DNA from: Pseudodesulfovibrio cashew
Lineage (GTDB): Bacteria > Desulfobacterota > Desulfovibrionia > Desulfovibrionales > Desulfovibrionaceae
DNA: 64,000 nt
Assembly (NCBI RefSeq): GCF_009762795.1
Contig: NZ_CP046400.1
Span: 3,201,501 to 3,265,500 of the forward strand
Direction of reading: 5' to 3'
The notes below the pieces were generated by a model. It did not search any database. It worked only from the letters and a program-made list of their open reading frames with translations, and was not told the DNA's origin. Positions 17,991 through 26,355 of the stretch are shown in pieces. The position numbers and the translations under genes were made by a program. Numbering within the stretch: position 1 is the first letter of the stretch; each line of letters starts with the position of its first letter.

Positions 17991-18446
17991 TTACCGAAAC
18001 TCGCCGTCCAGCAGGAGATGGGAGAAGTATCCCGTGGCAAATGCCACATAATAGGGAACAAAAATATTAGCTTGGGGAAACCCGAGCATGGCAGCCGGGA
18101 CAAGCAGTATGGGCAAGGGCACCACCAGCATGGCCCACCATGTGTGGGTCCATCCTCGGTGTGATCCGATGGCGGGCAACATGGCAAAAAGCCCCAACCA
18201 TGCCGACCAGATATACTGTTTTTGAATGATCAACCCGAGATCAACCATGGCGAAAACGGAATAATAGAGATTCTGGCCCTTGGAATCAGTGTCTACATCA
18301 GGGAAAAGAGCCCCCAACAAGCAAAAACCGATCAGACCGGCTGCGGTCAGAGGATCGAAGACAAACCATCCGAGCAACACCGCGCCGACCAACCCCATGA
18401 CGGCGAAGAACAGTCCCCCCAGCAGATGTCCCTGATATCCAGGCAT
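17991..18446 (-). CDS. YdjM/DUF457-type inner-membrane metal-dependent hydrolase
   Basis: A 151-residue protein with about four membrane helices. It carries the polar motifs of the DUF457/YdjM family, LFPDVDTDSKGQ and SHRGWTHTWWAM, which place Asp and His residues near the membrane surface as a likely metal site. Family members are annotated as membrane-bound metal-dependent hydrolases, but their substrates are largely unknown. It lies 13 bases downstream of a TetR regulator on the same strand and is probably co-transcribed with it. Confidence 0.8.
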   Translation of the reverse strand: MPGYQGHLLGGLFFAVMGLVGAVLLGWFVFDPLTAAGLIGFCLLGALFPDVDTDSKGQNLYYSVFAMVDLGLIIQKQYIWSAWLGLFAMLPAIGSHRGWTHTWWAMLVVPLPILLVPAAMLGFPQANIFVPYYVAFATGYFSHLLLDGEFR

Positions 18447-18459
18447 ACTTCAAAAACGA

Positions 18460-19059
18460 TCAGGAATTGAGCGAAGCGGAAGACCCGACACTCCGCAGAA
18501 CGAAATCGCAAGCCTCGTCATACAGTCCGTGGACGTCATAGGGAGTCAAAAAACGTGTGCGGACCGCGCCGACGATATTGCCGTAGACCATGAAGGCTGT
18601 CTGCGTGACGGGCAGGTCTACAATGGATCCGTCCTCTATGCCACTTCTCAATATTTCTTCAATTATATCAATCAACTGCCTAAACTTGGCACCAATCTTC
18701 TTACGGTCTAGATCGGGATTGTCATCACTGAAAGGAGAACAACGAATCAGTGTGGGAAAAGTCTTCTCATTGCTAACGGTGAAATCCAGGTATGCCCTGA
18801 CAAAGGTCCCCATGGCCTCGTAGCCATTGCGACAATCGGCTATTTTGTCCCGCAAAACCATGATCATGGTGTCCACCAACTCGCTTCCCGCGACCATGAA
18901 CAGGTTCTCCTTACTGTCAAAATAGTGAAAAACCAAACCAGACGCCACGTTGGCCTGTTCGGCGACCATCTTCATAGTGGTGCCGGCATAACCATACCGG
19001 GCAAAAAGCTCCTGGGCGGCAATCAGTATTTTTTCCTTTTTCGACAGGGACAACGGCAT
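18460..19059 (-). CDS. TetR/AcrR family transcriptional regulator
   Basis: A 199-residue regulator. The N-terminal helix-turn-helix is typical (ILIAAQELFARYGYAGTTMKMVAEQANVASG with VFHYFDSKENLF). The ligand-binding C-terminal half is generic. It precedes the YdjM-like membrane gene by 13 bases on the same strand, and the SufBC genes lie upstream on the same strand behind a terminator. The inducer is unknown. I saw no convincing palindrome in the 140 bases before it. Confidence 0.9.
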   Translation of the reverse strand: MPLSLSKKEKILIAAQELFARYGYAGTTMKMVAEQANVASGLVFHYFDSKENLFMVAGSELVDTMIMVLRDKIADCRNGYEAMGTFVRAYLDFTVSNEKTFPTLIRCSPFSDDNPDLDRKKIGAKFRQLIDIIEEILRSGIEDGSIVDLPVTQTAFMVYGNIVGAVRTRFLTPYDVHGLYDEACDFVLRSVGSSASLNS

Positions 19060-19156
19060 TCTCCTTGCGGACTGTTTCTACGTAACCAATTTGCTTAATA
19101 CGGGCATCAGGATACTTCAAGCCCTATTTCTCTATCAGTAAATGGACAAAAAAAGA

Positions 19157-19180
19157 CGGAGCCCGAAAGCTCCGCCCGTT
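19157..19180 (-). terminator. terminator of sufCB
   Basis: Stem CGGAGC (19157-19162) with GCTCCG (19169-19174). Read on the minus strand the stem is followed by TCTTTTTTT. It is 28 bases past the sufB stop. Confidence 0.8.
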
Positions 19181-19201
19181 AACTTCACATGATAGGGTCG
19201 G

Positions 19202-20362
19202 TTACATGGCATCAGAGGACTGCAACTCCTCAATCTGGCGATCAATGGCTACCTGGAGCTTCTCAGGCAATCCCATGATGTCGGTATTGAGGAAGCCGCG
19301 CACGATGGTTGAGGTCGCTTCGTCCTCGTCCATGCCGCGCGCCATGAGATATTCAATCTCTTCCTGAGCGATCTTGCCGACCGAGGCCTCATGAGACAAC
19401 TCCACGCCTTCGAGGGTGCCGTCCAGTTCGGGGATGGCCCAGATGCGGCCTTCGCCGAGGATGAGCCCCTGACATTCCAGGTGCCCCTTGCTCGGGACAT
19501 GGTGGGCGCCGATGTGACCCCGGTTGATGATGGTCCCACCGGTGGAGATGGTCCGGGCGATGATCTCACATCGCGTGTTGGGCGCATCCATGATTACGCG
19601 ATTGCCCATGTCGAGATGGGAGCCCTCGGTGGCCACGATAACGGAATTGAACCTTGCTACGGAGTTTTCCCCGGCCATGGTGATGCTCGGGTACATCTGA
19701 AGGTCCTTGACGGGCTTCATCAGTACGTAGTTGGAGAGGAACTTGCCCCCTTCCTTGACCACCCCGGCGGAGCGCGGACGCACAGCCACGTCCTCGCCCC
19801 AGTTGTGCACCATGGTGAAGGTGAGGGAGGCGTCCTTCTCGACGAAAAACTCGGAGATACCGAGATGCGCCCCGGCCTTGGTGCCGTGTGCCACGGAACA
19901 GCCGGTAATGATGTGCGCCTCGGCACCTTCCTCGATGATCACGAGGTTATGGACGTTCTGGCCCACGTTCTCGGACTTGAGCATGAGACAGGACTGGATC
20001 GGGTCCTTGATCTTGGCCCCGGCCTTGACGCGAATGAAATAGCCACCGTGAAGATTATCGTAGGCGGAACGGGTATACTCGTCCTTGTCCTTGTCCACGA
20101 GCGTCCAGAGGTACTCGGTGAGGCCGTCGTACTTCTCGATGGCCTCTTTGATGTCCATGATCTCGACATTCTCGTCCATGGACTTACAATGCACCGAAGA
20201 CTGGTCCATCTGCAGGTATGTGGCGGAACGGGTGGAAAGGTCGGAAACCACGCCCGCCATGAGGAGTTGGTCCTTGTCCTCCTGGGACAAGGCCGTAAGG
20301 TCGGTCAGGGCATCCTGCTTCAGGCCATCAAATTTGAAATCGGAAAGATCAACGTTACTCAT
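19202..20362 (-). CDS. sufB: SufB/SufD family Fe-S scaffold protein
   Basis: A 386-residue SufB/SufD beta-helix protein. Typical stretches are LHGGYFIRVKAGAKI, VHNLVIIEEGAEAHIITGCS and the C-terminal LSHEASVGKIAQEEIEYLMARGMDEDEA. It is shorter than E. coli SufB (495 residues) and has the C-terminal ABC-contact motif. Together with SufC it would form an SufB2C2-type Fe-S assembly complex. No sufD, sufS, sufU or sufE is adjacent, so this is the minimal SufBC arrangement seen in many anaerobes and archaea. It follows sufC by 20 bases. Confidence 0.88.
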   Translation of the reverse strand: MSNVDLSDFKFDGLKQDALTDLTALSQEDKDQLLMAGVVSDLSTRSATYLQMDQSSVHCKSMDENVEIMDIKEAIEKYDGLTEYLWTLVDKDKDEYTRSAYDNLHGGYFIRVKAGAKIKDPIQSCLMLKSENVGQNVHNLVIIEEGAEAHIITGCSVAHGTKAGAHLGISEFFVEKDASLTFTMVHNWGEDVAVRPRSAGVVKEGGKFLSNYVLMKPVKDLQMYPSITMAGENSVARFNSVIVATEGSHLDMGNRVIMDAPNTRCEIIARTISTGGTIINRGHIGAHHVPSKGHLECQGLILGEGRIWAIPELDGTLEGVELSHEASVGKIAQEEIEYLMARGMDEDEATSTIVRGFLNTDIMGLPEKLQVAIDRQIEELQSSDAM

Positions 20363-20382
20363 AGGTTACTCCATGCATGTGA

Positions 20383-21141
20383 CTAATTCATGCAGCGCAC
20401 GCACTCTTGATAGCCGTGCTCGCGGATGTGATCGAGGATATCGCGGGGACGCCCTTCGCAGCAGAGATGTCCGTTAAACAGGACCTGACCGCGGTCGGCG
20501 TTGACGTAATCCAGAATATATCCCGTGTGGGTGATGATGAGCCCGGAGGTGTTGATGCGCTCTTTGCGCTCCTTGAGACTCAAATCCATATTTGCATGAT
20601 AGTTGCCATCAAGCACATGGCGGGCGACCTTGCCCACAAGCTGCATATTTTCCATGTCCACGCCTGATTCGGGCTCATCAAAGAGCACCAGGTCCGGCTG
20701 CTGGGCCATGAGCTGGAGCAGCTCGGAACGCTTGATTTCACCGCCGGAGAAGCCCGCGTTGATATCACGATCGAGGAAGTCGGTCATGTTGACGATCTCG
20801 GCCAAAGCGTCCGGGTTGACCGACCCTTTTCGGGCGCACATTTGCACCAGGTGGCGGGTACGCAGGCCATGAATGGTCGGCGGGCGCTGGAATGACATGC
20901 CGATGCCCAGCCTGGCGCGCTCATACATGGGGGCTGAGGTAATGTCCTCACCCTTGAAGGTAATACGGCCTTGGGTAATATCGTAACCGGCAAAGCCCAT
21001 CAAGGTCATGAGCAGAGAGGTCTTGCCGGAACCGTTTGGCCCGAAAAGAATGAATGTTTCGCCCTCGTTGATCTGGAGATTGATCCCCTTAAGGACGGTC
21101 TTATCGCCGATGTTGACATGCAAGTCTTCAATGGTCAGCAT
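20383..21141 (-). CDS. sufC: SufC-like ABC ATPase
   Basis: A 252-residue cytosolic ABC ATPase. Walker A is GPNGSGKTSLL, the Q-loop lies in GMSFQRPPTIHG, the signature is FSGGEIKRSELLQLM, Walker B is DLVLFDEPESGVD and the switch His is in IITHTGYILDYV. These are the SufC forms. It powers conformational change in the SufB scaffold during Fe-S cluster assembly. The ATG at 21141 was preferred over an in-frame GTG at 21153 because GAGG lies in front of it. It is the first gene of a two-gene operon with sufB. Confidence 0.9.
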   Translation of the reverse strand: MLTIEDLHVNIGDKTVLKGINLQINEGETFILFGPNGSGKTSLLMTLMGFAGYDITQGRITFKGEDITSAPMYERARLGIGMSFQRPPTIHGLRTRHLVQMCARKGSVNPDALAEIVNMTDFLDRDINAGFSGGEIKRSELLQLMAQQPDLVLFDEPESGVDMENMQLVGKVARHVLDGNYHANMDLSLKERKERINTSGLIITHTGYILDYVNADRGQVLFNGHLCCEGRPRDILDHIREHGYQECVRCMN

Positions 21142-21304
21142 GTGTTTCCTCACTTTGGATCTTGGTGCAAACAGGGCTCTTACTGAAGCCTGTCTTGGAA
21201 GTCCAGAAAATCATGGAGGATGGACTCCCTGGCCGAACAAACAGCCAAGCGTGTAAGTAAGCATTCCCAAGCCAAACGCAACAGGCGAATTAAGGATAAA
21301 AGAT

Positions 21305-22033
21305 ATGGGCAAGAAAAAAAGGATACAAAACCTGAGCCAGCTCAAGGACCTGAAGCTGAAAAAAGACAAGGACGACGCCTACACCCTACCCTACGAGAAA
21401 AAGGCCCGACCCGATGCAGCGGAAACCGAGCGGAACGAACCAGCTGACGAAGAACTATTCATGGCGGCCATGCATGGAGTCAAAAACCTCGAAGGCGGCG
21501 GACGCCAGGTTACCCCGGCCCAGCAGCCCGCCGCGACGGCCCTTAGCGTCGACCCCGAGGAAAGAGCCAGAAACGACCTGCAACGCTTCCTGCGAGGCGA
21601 GGTCGAGTTCGAATTGGAGTACACCGAAGAGTACATGTACGGATACGTCCGAGGGCTCGACATCAAGACATTTCAACAGCTCAAGGCAGGAGCTCTGAGC
21701 GTGGAGGCCCATCTGGACCTGCACGGGATGACATCTGTCCAGGCAAGGGACAGTCTGCACTTCTTCATCAGGGAATCCTACATGCAGGGACACCGTTGCG
21801 TCCTGGTGGTTACGGGTCGGGGACACAACTCCCCCGGCGGCCAGTCGGTGCTCCGGCGCGAGACCGAAGGCTGGCTGACACGCGATCCGCTCAAACGGGT
21901 GGTGCTGGCCTTTTGCACGGCCCAGGCCAAGGACGGCGGGGCCGGGGCAATCTATGTCCTGCTCCGGAAGCAGAAAAAAACCCAGGGAAAGATCACCTGG
22001 GACAAGATGGCAAACTGGGATGAGATGCCCTGA
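21305..22033 (+). CDS. Smr-domain protein
   Basis: A 242-residue protein. The N-terminal half is charged and probably disordered (lysine-rich first 25 residues). The C-terminal Smr domain (about 135-225) has LDLHGMT, LVVTGRGHNSPGGQSVLR and the closing GGAGAIYVLLR. Smr domains, related to the MutS2 C-terminus, nick DNA or cleave RNA, as in ribosome rescue. The Smr hallmarks HGxT-like LDLHGMT and TGRG are both present, so activity is plausible. It is a single gene diverging from sufC. Confidence 0.87.
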   Translation: MGKKKRIQNLSQLKDLKLKKDKDDAYTLPYEKKARPDAAETERNEPADEELFMAAMHGVKNLEGGGRQVTPAQQPAATALSVDPEERARNDLQRFLRGEVEFELEYTEEYMYGYVRGLDIKTFQQLKAGALSVEAHLDLHGMTSVQARDSLHFFIRESYMQGHRCVLVVTGRGHNSPGGQSVLRRETEGWLTRDPLKRVVLAFCTAQAKDGGAGAIYVLLRKQKKTQGKITWDKMANWDEMP

Positions 22034-22059
22034 CAAACATGAATGCAATACCATTGAAA

Positions 22060-22089
22060 AGGCCTCCATCCCCTGCGGGACGGAGGCCT
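22060..22089. terminator. bidirectional terminator between smr and cheW
   Basis: Stem AGGCCTCC (22060-22067) with GGAGGCCT (22082-22089), flanked by AAAA on the left and ATTTAT on the right. The two genes converge here. Confidence 0.75.
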
Positions 22090-22111
22090 ATTTATGGCTT
22101 CTGTAAACGAG

Positions 22112-22657
22112 TTACAGGGTGATGACGGCTGCGGACGCGTCCTCGGCGGGCATCTGCTCGGCTCCACCGCCCAGTCCGGCCATTTCCTTGGCCATGGCCA
22201 GCTCATCGGCAGAGAAGATCTTGTTGATGTCGATGATGATGATGAACTGCTCGTTCTGGCGGCCCATACCCTTGATGTATTCCGCATTGATGGCGGCACC
22301 CATCTTCGGGGCAGGCTCGATGGTATCCGGCGTCATTTCGAAGACCTCGCGAACGGAATCGACCAGTGCGCCCATCACGGTGAATTCGCCGTCGAATTCA
22401 ATCTCTACGATGATGATACAGGTGTCCACCGTATCCTCGCCCTTGGACATGCCGAGCTTGAGCCGCATGTCCACGACGGGGACCGCATGGCCGCGCAGGT
22501 TGATGACCCCGCGCATGAACTCGGGGGTACGCGGAATTTTGGTGATGGAAGTCAATTCCAGAACTTCACGGACCGTTCCGATGTCCAGAGCGAAGATTTC
22601 CTTGCCAAGGGTGAAAGTCAAAAATTGATTGATATCTTTCAACACATCATCAGTCAT
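22112..22657 (-). CDS. cheW: chemotaxis coupling protein CheW
   Basis: A 181-residue CheW-domain protein: FLTFTLGKEIFALDIGTVREVLE, the conserved VINLRGHAVPVVDMRLKLGM, and MGALVDSVREVFEM. It links chemoreceptors to the CheA kinase. An acidic tail of about 30 residues (after IFSADELA) extends past the usual CheW end. The gene is alone rather than in the che cluster at the right end of the window, as is common in Desulfovibrio. GGGGAAG precedes its ATG. Confidence 0.9.
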   Translation of the reverse strand: MTDDVLKDINQFLTFTLGKEIFALDIGTVREVLELTSITKIPRTPEFMRGVINLRGHAVPVVDMRLKLGMSKGEDTVDTCIIIVEIEFDGEFTVMGALVDSVREVFEMTPDTIEPAPKMGAAINAEYIKGMGRQNEQFIIIIDINKIFSADELAMAKEMAGLGGGAEQMPAEDASAAVITL

Positions 22658-22899
22658 AATACTTCCCCCGCTTCATTGAGGATTTCTTTTTTTTGCGAAC
22701 ACGGACACGTCTACTTGATGCCGGAATATGCCGTTCACTCATTCCGTGTTTATTAACTATAGGGTAACGCCACAAAAAACTATTATAAACTTACTCTAAT
22801 TTGAATAATACCCAGTGCTCCCCACCCCTGAAAAGGGTGAGTGGTGACCATGCAACCACTTCAAAAAACACCAAGTTGAATTTTTTTCTCAAAAAACGA

Positions 22900-22928
22900 T
22901 TGACAATAATCCCGCTCACAGATAGTTA
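22900..22928 (+). promoter_or_regulatory. promoter of the tRNA pair
   Basis: TTGACA (22900-22905), a 17-base spacer and TAGTTA (22923-22928), 12 bases before the tRNA-Pro 5' end. The -35 is exact and the -10 is weak. Confidence 0.55.
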
Positions 22929-22940
22929 CTCACCTCGCGT

Positions 22941-23017
22941 CGGGATGTAGCGCAGCTTGGGAGCGCACTTGAATGGGGTTCAAGGGGTCGGAGGTTCAAA
23001 TCCTCTCATCCCGACCA
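22941..23017 (+). tRNA. tRNA-Pro (anticodon GGG)
   Basis: A 77-base cloverleaf with a 7-bp acceptor stem (CGGGATG/CATCCCG), the anticodon arm CTTGA-ATGGGGT-TCAAG with GGG at 22975-22977, a T arm with GGTTCAAAT, and an encoded CCA end. Confidence 0.95.
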
Positions 23018-23084
23018 AACGAAGAAGTACCCCGGCGAGCCGATGAAAAACTCGGCTTGCCATTTCTTCGAAAACAGACCAAAC

Positions 23085-23160
23085 GCTGCTGTAGCTCAAT
23101 CGGTAGAGCGCATCCTTGGTAAGGATGAGGTAGGCGGTTCAATCCCGCCCAGCAGCTCCA
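23085..23160 (+). tRNA. tRNA-Thr (anticodon GGT)
   Basis: A 76-base cloverleaf with acceptor stem GCTGCTG/CAGCAGC. The anticodon loop TTGGTAA is closed by CATCC/GGATG, with GGT at 23118-23120. It has a GGTTCAATC T loop and an encoded CCA. It follows tRNA-Pro by 67 bases, probably on one transcript. Confidence 0.95.
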
Positions 23161-23168
23161 TATATCGA

Positions 23169-23199
23169 AAACGCCGTTCCTCTGGGAACGGCGTTTTTA
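23169..23199. terminator. terminator after the tRNA pair
   Basis: A perfect 12-bp stem, AAACGCCGTTCC (23169-23180) with GGAACGGCGTTT (23185-23196), and a TTTTT run. It may also serve the convergent Lon-like gene. Confidence 0.9.
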
Positions 23200-23236
23200 T
23201 TTTGGCACTTCAGGAAGCTACTCCCCGAAGCAAGCG

Positions 23237-25735
23237 TTACTTTTTCTTGGCCGGAGCCTTCTTTTTCGCTGAAGCCTTCTTTTTCCCATTCTCGTCTTCC
23301 TTTCCGAAGGCGATCAGTTGATCGGCAAGACTCCTGAGCTTGTCATCCACAAGTGCATTAATGGAATTCTTGGGATATTTCCCGGTCTTTCCGCGAACTC
23401 CCGCCTTTGCACCAGTCAATATCTCGATGCCTTCATCGATGCTCTCCACAGCCCAAATGTGGAACTTGCCCTCGCGGACAGCCTCGACCACTTCGTCACG
23501 CAACATCAGGTCCTTGACGTTGGGTTTCGGAATCATCACGCCCTGCCTGCCGGTCAGTCCGGCATGCTTGCAGCAGAGATAGAACCCTTCGATCTTCTGG
23601 TTCACCCCGCCTATGGGCTGTACCTCGCCATACTGGTTGACGGACCCGGTGACGGCCACGTCCTGACGGAGTGGCTTGCCCGACAGGCTCGACAACAGCG
23701 CGTACAGCTCGGTAGAAGACGCCGAATCGCCGTCTATGCCGCCGTACGACTGCTCGAAGGCAATGCTGGCCGCAAGCGACAACGGCTTGTCCTGCGCGAA
23801 CCTGCTCCTCAGGAACCCGGAAAGAATAAGCATCCCCTTGTTGTGCGTGGGGCCGGACATGTCCGCCTCACGCTCGATGTTTATTATTCCTTCCTTCCCG
23901 AGCGAAGTGACGGCGGTTATGCGAGCGGGTTTGCCAAATGCGTAATCCCCCATCGAATAGACGGCCAGACCATTGACCTGACCAACGACTTCGCCATCCG
24001 TATCGACGAACAGGCTGCCGCGGTCGATCATCTCCTGAATCCGCTCCTCCACCTGGTTGGAGCGATAGCGCTTGGCCTCGACCGCCTCCTTGACGTGCTC
24101 GTCACCTACTGTCCCGGCCCCGCTCCGCGAAGCAAAGTAATCGGCCTCGCTCAACAAATCGGCCATGGCCGGAAATGACGTAGAGATCTTTTCCTGCCGT
24201 CCTGCCCAGCGGACCGCTTCTTCCATCACAGCGGAAACTCCGCTCACGTCGAACGGCTTCAAGTCGTGTTTTTCCACCTCGGCCTTGATGAACCTGGCCA
24301 CCTGCAAAACGGAGTCCTCTGTCAGATCCATGCTCGATTCGTAGTCGGCGCGTACCTTGAATATTTTCGGCACGTCCTCGTCATAATGGCGGAGCATGGC
24401 ATACAGGTAGGGGCTGCCTAAAACCACCACCTTGACCTGCATGGCAATAGGCTCGGGCTTCAACCCGGTGGCACTGATAAAATAGTACGGGTCGAAGGTT
24501 TCGATCTCAATCTTCTCGGTCTTGAGCGAACGCTTGAGGGTCTGCCACACTCCGGGCTCGAAAATGGCGTCCATCAAATTGATGACAAGGTATCCGCCAT
24601 TGGCCTTGACGAACGACCCGGCCTTGATCTTGGTGTAATCGGTATGCCAGCCGCCTGAGCGGTCCTGCACCCTTTCGATGCTGCCAAACAGATTGCGATA
24701 GGTGGGATACGACTCGACAATGACCGGCGGCCCTTCCAGCTCGGTATTATCCACAAGCAGATTGACTTGATAGGGCTGAAACACCATTTCCGGCGAAGGC
24801 CCCGCGAACAACATGCCCGGGATGGGCCCCTGCTTGGGGGGACCGCCCAGAGCCTTGATGTTGTCCAGATCATCAGCCATGTTCTCCAACACGCTATCCA
24901 GGTACTTCAAAACCTTTTCGTCAGGATACGCCTCCCGAAGAGGCTTGATGAAATCCTGAGCCAAGGCCGTGAACATGAGGCGATCAACCTCTTCGTGCTT
25001 TTTGCGGACTTCCTTCTGCAAGTCCTTGAGTTCCTGCACGATGGTGTCGATTTCCTCCTTGAGCTCAAGGCGCTTGTCACGCAAGCGCTCGAATTCGTCC
25101 TTGGGGAAACGCCCGTTCCCGACCATCTCCTCCAGTTCGATCATACGCTTTGGCTCACCATCAACCAGCGGCAGGACGTCGGGGCGCTGAATCGGCCCCA
25201 TCTGCATGCGGACGACCACCAAACCGGTGTCCTTAACCTGATCCTCGATAGCCTTGTAAAAACTCAGAATCTTCTTTTCATGGGCCTCGGCGATCTCATT
25301 TTTCCTGGCGATGTACGCCTCGCTCTCGAAAAGCTGGGGGGCCTCGCGCTTCACCGCATCCAGAAATGTCTGCACATCCTTTTTAAACCGGCTCCCTTCA
25401 CCGTATTTGAAACGCAGCAGAATAGGTGCTTCTGGATGCTTGAAGTTGTTAACGTAACAGAGGTCGTTCGGTGTCTCGTTCTTGTTTGCCATCTCGCTGA
25501 GGAGTTTCCGAACGGATGATAGCCGCCCGGTTCCCGGCTGGCCGGTCACAAAGATATTGTACCCTTTCTTGATCATCCCCATACCGAAACGAAAGGCCTC
25601 GACACCCCGCTGCTGACCGATGATCTCGGTCTGCGGCTCAAGGTCGTCGGTGGTCTCGAACCCTACCGTCTTGAAATCAAGCTTCCACTTCAAGTCTTCA
25701 ACAGGAACTTCTGTAGGCATTTTAGCGGTGGGCAT
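23237..25735 (-). CDS. Lon-family protease, divergent Walker A (YcbZ/LonB-like)
   Basis: An 832-residue AAA+/Lon-protease fusion lacking the LAN substrate domain of classical Lon. The P-loop is GQPGTGRL (65-72), where the usual GK[ST] is GRL, so ATP binding may be weak or lost. A long helical insertion (about 150-260) interrupts the AAA part, as in the YcbZ/LonB-like group. The protease domain keeps the catalytic dyad: Ser671 in GDSAS and Lys714 in GGVNQKIEGF, 43 residues apart as in E. coli Lon. The C-terminus is a Lys/Ala-rich tail. It follows hsp20 by 13 bases, suggesting a joint role in protein quality control. The start at 25735 has AGGGAG seven bases upstream. Confidence 0.88.
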   Translation of the reverse strand: MPTAKMPTEVPVEDLKWKLDFKTVGFETTDDLEPQTEIIGQQRGVEAFRFGMGMIKKGYNIFVTGQPGTGRLSSVRKLLSEMANKNETPNDLCYVNNFKHPEAPILLRFKYGEGSRFKKDVQTFLDAVKREAPQLFESEAYIARKNEIAEAHEKKILSFYKAIEDQVKDTGLVVVRMQMGPIQRPDVLPLVDGEPKRMIELEEMVGNGRFPKDEFERLRDKRLELKEEIDTIVQELKDLQKEVRKKHEEVDRLMFTALAQDFIKPLREAYPDEKVLKYLDSVLENMADDLDNIKALGGPPKQGPIPGMLFAGPSPEMVFQPYQVNLLVDNTELEGPPVIVESYPTYRNLFGSIERVQDRSGGWHTDYTKIKAGSFVKANGGYLVINLMDAIFEPGVWQTLKRSLKTEKIEIETFDPYYFISATGLKPEPIAMQVKVVVLGSPYLYAMLRHYDEDVPKIFKVRADYESSMDLTEDSVLQVARFIKAEVEKHDLKPFDVSGVSAVMEEAVRWAGRQEKISTSFPAMADLLSEADYFASRSGAGTVGDEHVKEAVEAKRYRSNQVEERIQEMIDRGSLFVDTDGEVVGQVNGLAVYSMGDYAFGKPARITAVTSLGKEGIINIEREADMSGPTHNKGMLILSGFLRSRFAQDKPLSLAASIAFEQSYGGIDGDSASSTELYALLSSLSGKPLRQDVAVTGSVNQYGEVQPIGGVNQKIEGFYLCCKHAGLTGRQGVMIPKPNVKDLMLRDEVVEAVREGKFHIWAVESIDEGIEILTGAKAGVRGKTGKYPKNSINALVDDKLRSLADQLIAFGKEDENGKKKASAKKKAPAKKK

Positions 25736-25748
25736 AGGCGGGCTCCCT

Positions 25749-26165
25749 CTATCTCCTGATTATTTTGACAAGCTGGCCGATCTGGGTCGGACATTTGGGA
25801 AGGCGCACCTCTAGGACGCCATTCTTGAACTCCGCATTGACGTCCTTGGGCTGGACAATGCAGGGCAACCTAATCTCCTTACGAAAAACATGATTCTCGA
25901 TACGGCTCCCGTTCTGAGCCGTACTGTTCACGGAAATGATCAATCGGCGCTCGAAAACGGAAACGTCCACGTTGTCCGGGTTGATATTTCCCAGTTCCAG
26001 CCTGACCACCAGGGCATTCCCCTCTTCCCGGAGATCGAGGTCGCCAGCCATACGGCAAAACATGGCCGGCAAATCGAAATCAACGCACAGGTCGTCGAAC
26101 AACCGATCCATCTCCTTGCGCATGCGGGATATTTCATCCCGACTCCAACGCTTCAAATCAGCCAT
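25749..26165 (-). CDS. Hsp20/alpha-crystallin small heat-shock protein
   Basis: A 138-residue protein with a short helical N-terminus (RDEISRMRKEMDRLFDD) and an alpha-crystallin domain (ALVVRLELGNINPDNVDVSVFERRLIIS and EFKNGVLEVRLPK). The usual C-terminal I-x-I is seen as VKIIRR-like. Such proteins hold unfolding proteins for refolding or disposal. It is the first gene of an operon with the Lon-like protease. The ATG at 26165 has AAGGAG nine bases before it. No CIRCE element was seen upstream. Confidence 0.9.
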   Translation of the reverse strand: MADLKRWSRDEISRMRKEMDRLFDDLCVDFDLPAMFCRMAGDLDLREEGNALVVRLELGNINPDNVDVSVFERRLIISVNSTAQNGSRIENHVFRKEIRLPCIVQPKDVNAEFKNGVLEVRLPKCPTQIGQLVKIIRR

Positions 26166-26251
26166 GGTCTCAATCTCCTTACTCTGGCTGTCACCGATCA
26201 AAATGAAATGGTTTACTAATATCTTGATATCATAATGCAGGAATCAACGAC

Positions 26252-26282
26252 AAGGGGCTTGTCGATAAACGACAAGCCCCTT
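26252..26282 (-). terminator. hairpin after the flagellin-like gene
   Basis: A perfect 12-bp stem, AAGGGGCTTGTC (26252-26263) with GACAAGCCCCTT (26271-26282). The T-run after it on either strand is poor, so it may be a weak terminator or an RNA-stability hairpin. It lies 73 bases past the flagellin-like stop. Confidence 0.6.
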
Positions 26283-26355
26283 CCTGTATTCTCTTGAGGC
26301 CCTTTTAGAGAAAAGGCCGAATTCACTGCTCGTTGATAAGGAGAAACCCAACTGA

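Noticed and set aside
26296-26317. GGCC-TTTT/AAAA-GGCC hairpin near the end of the flagellin-like gene
   Set aside because: Short and AT-rich with no T-run; the 12-bp hairpin at 26252-26282 is the better terminator candidate.
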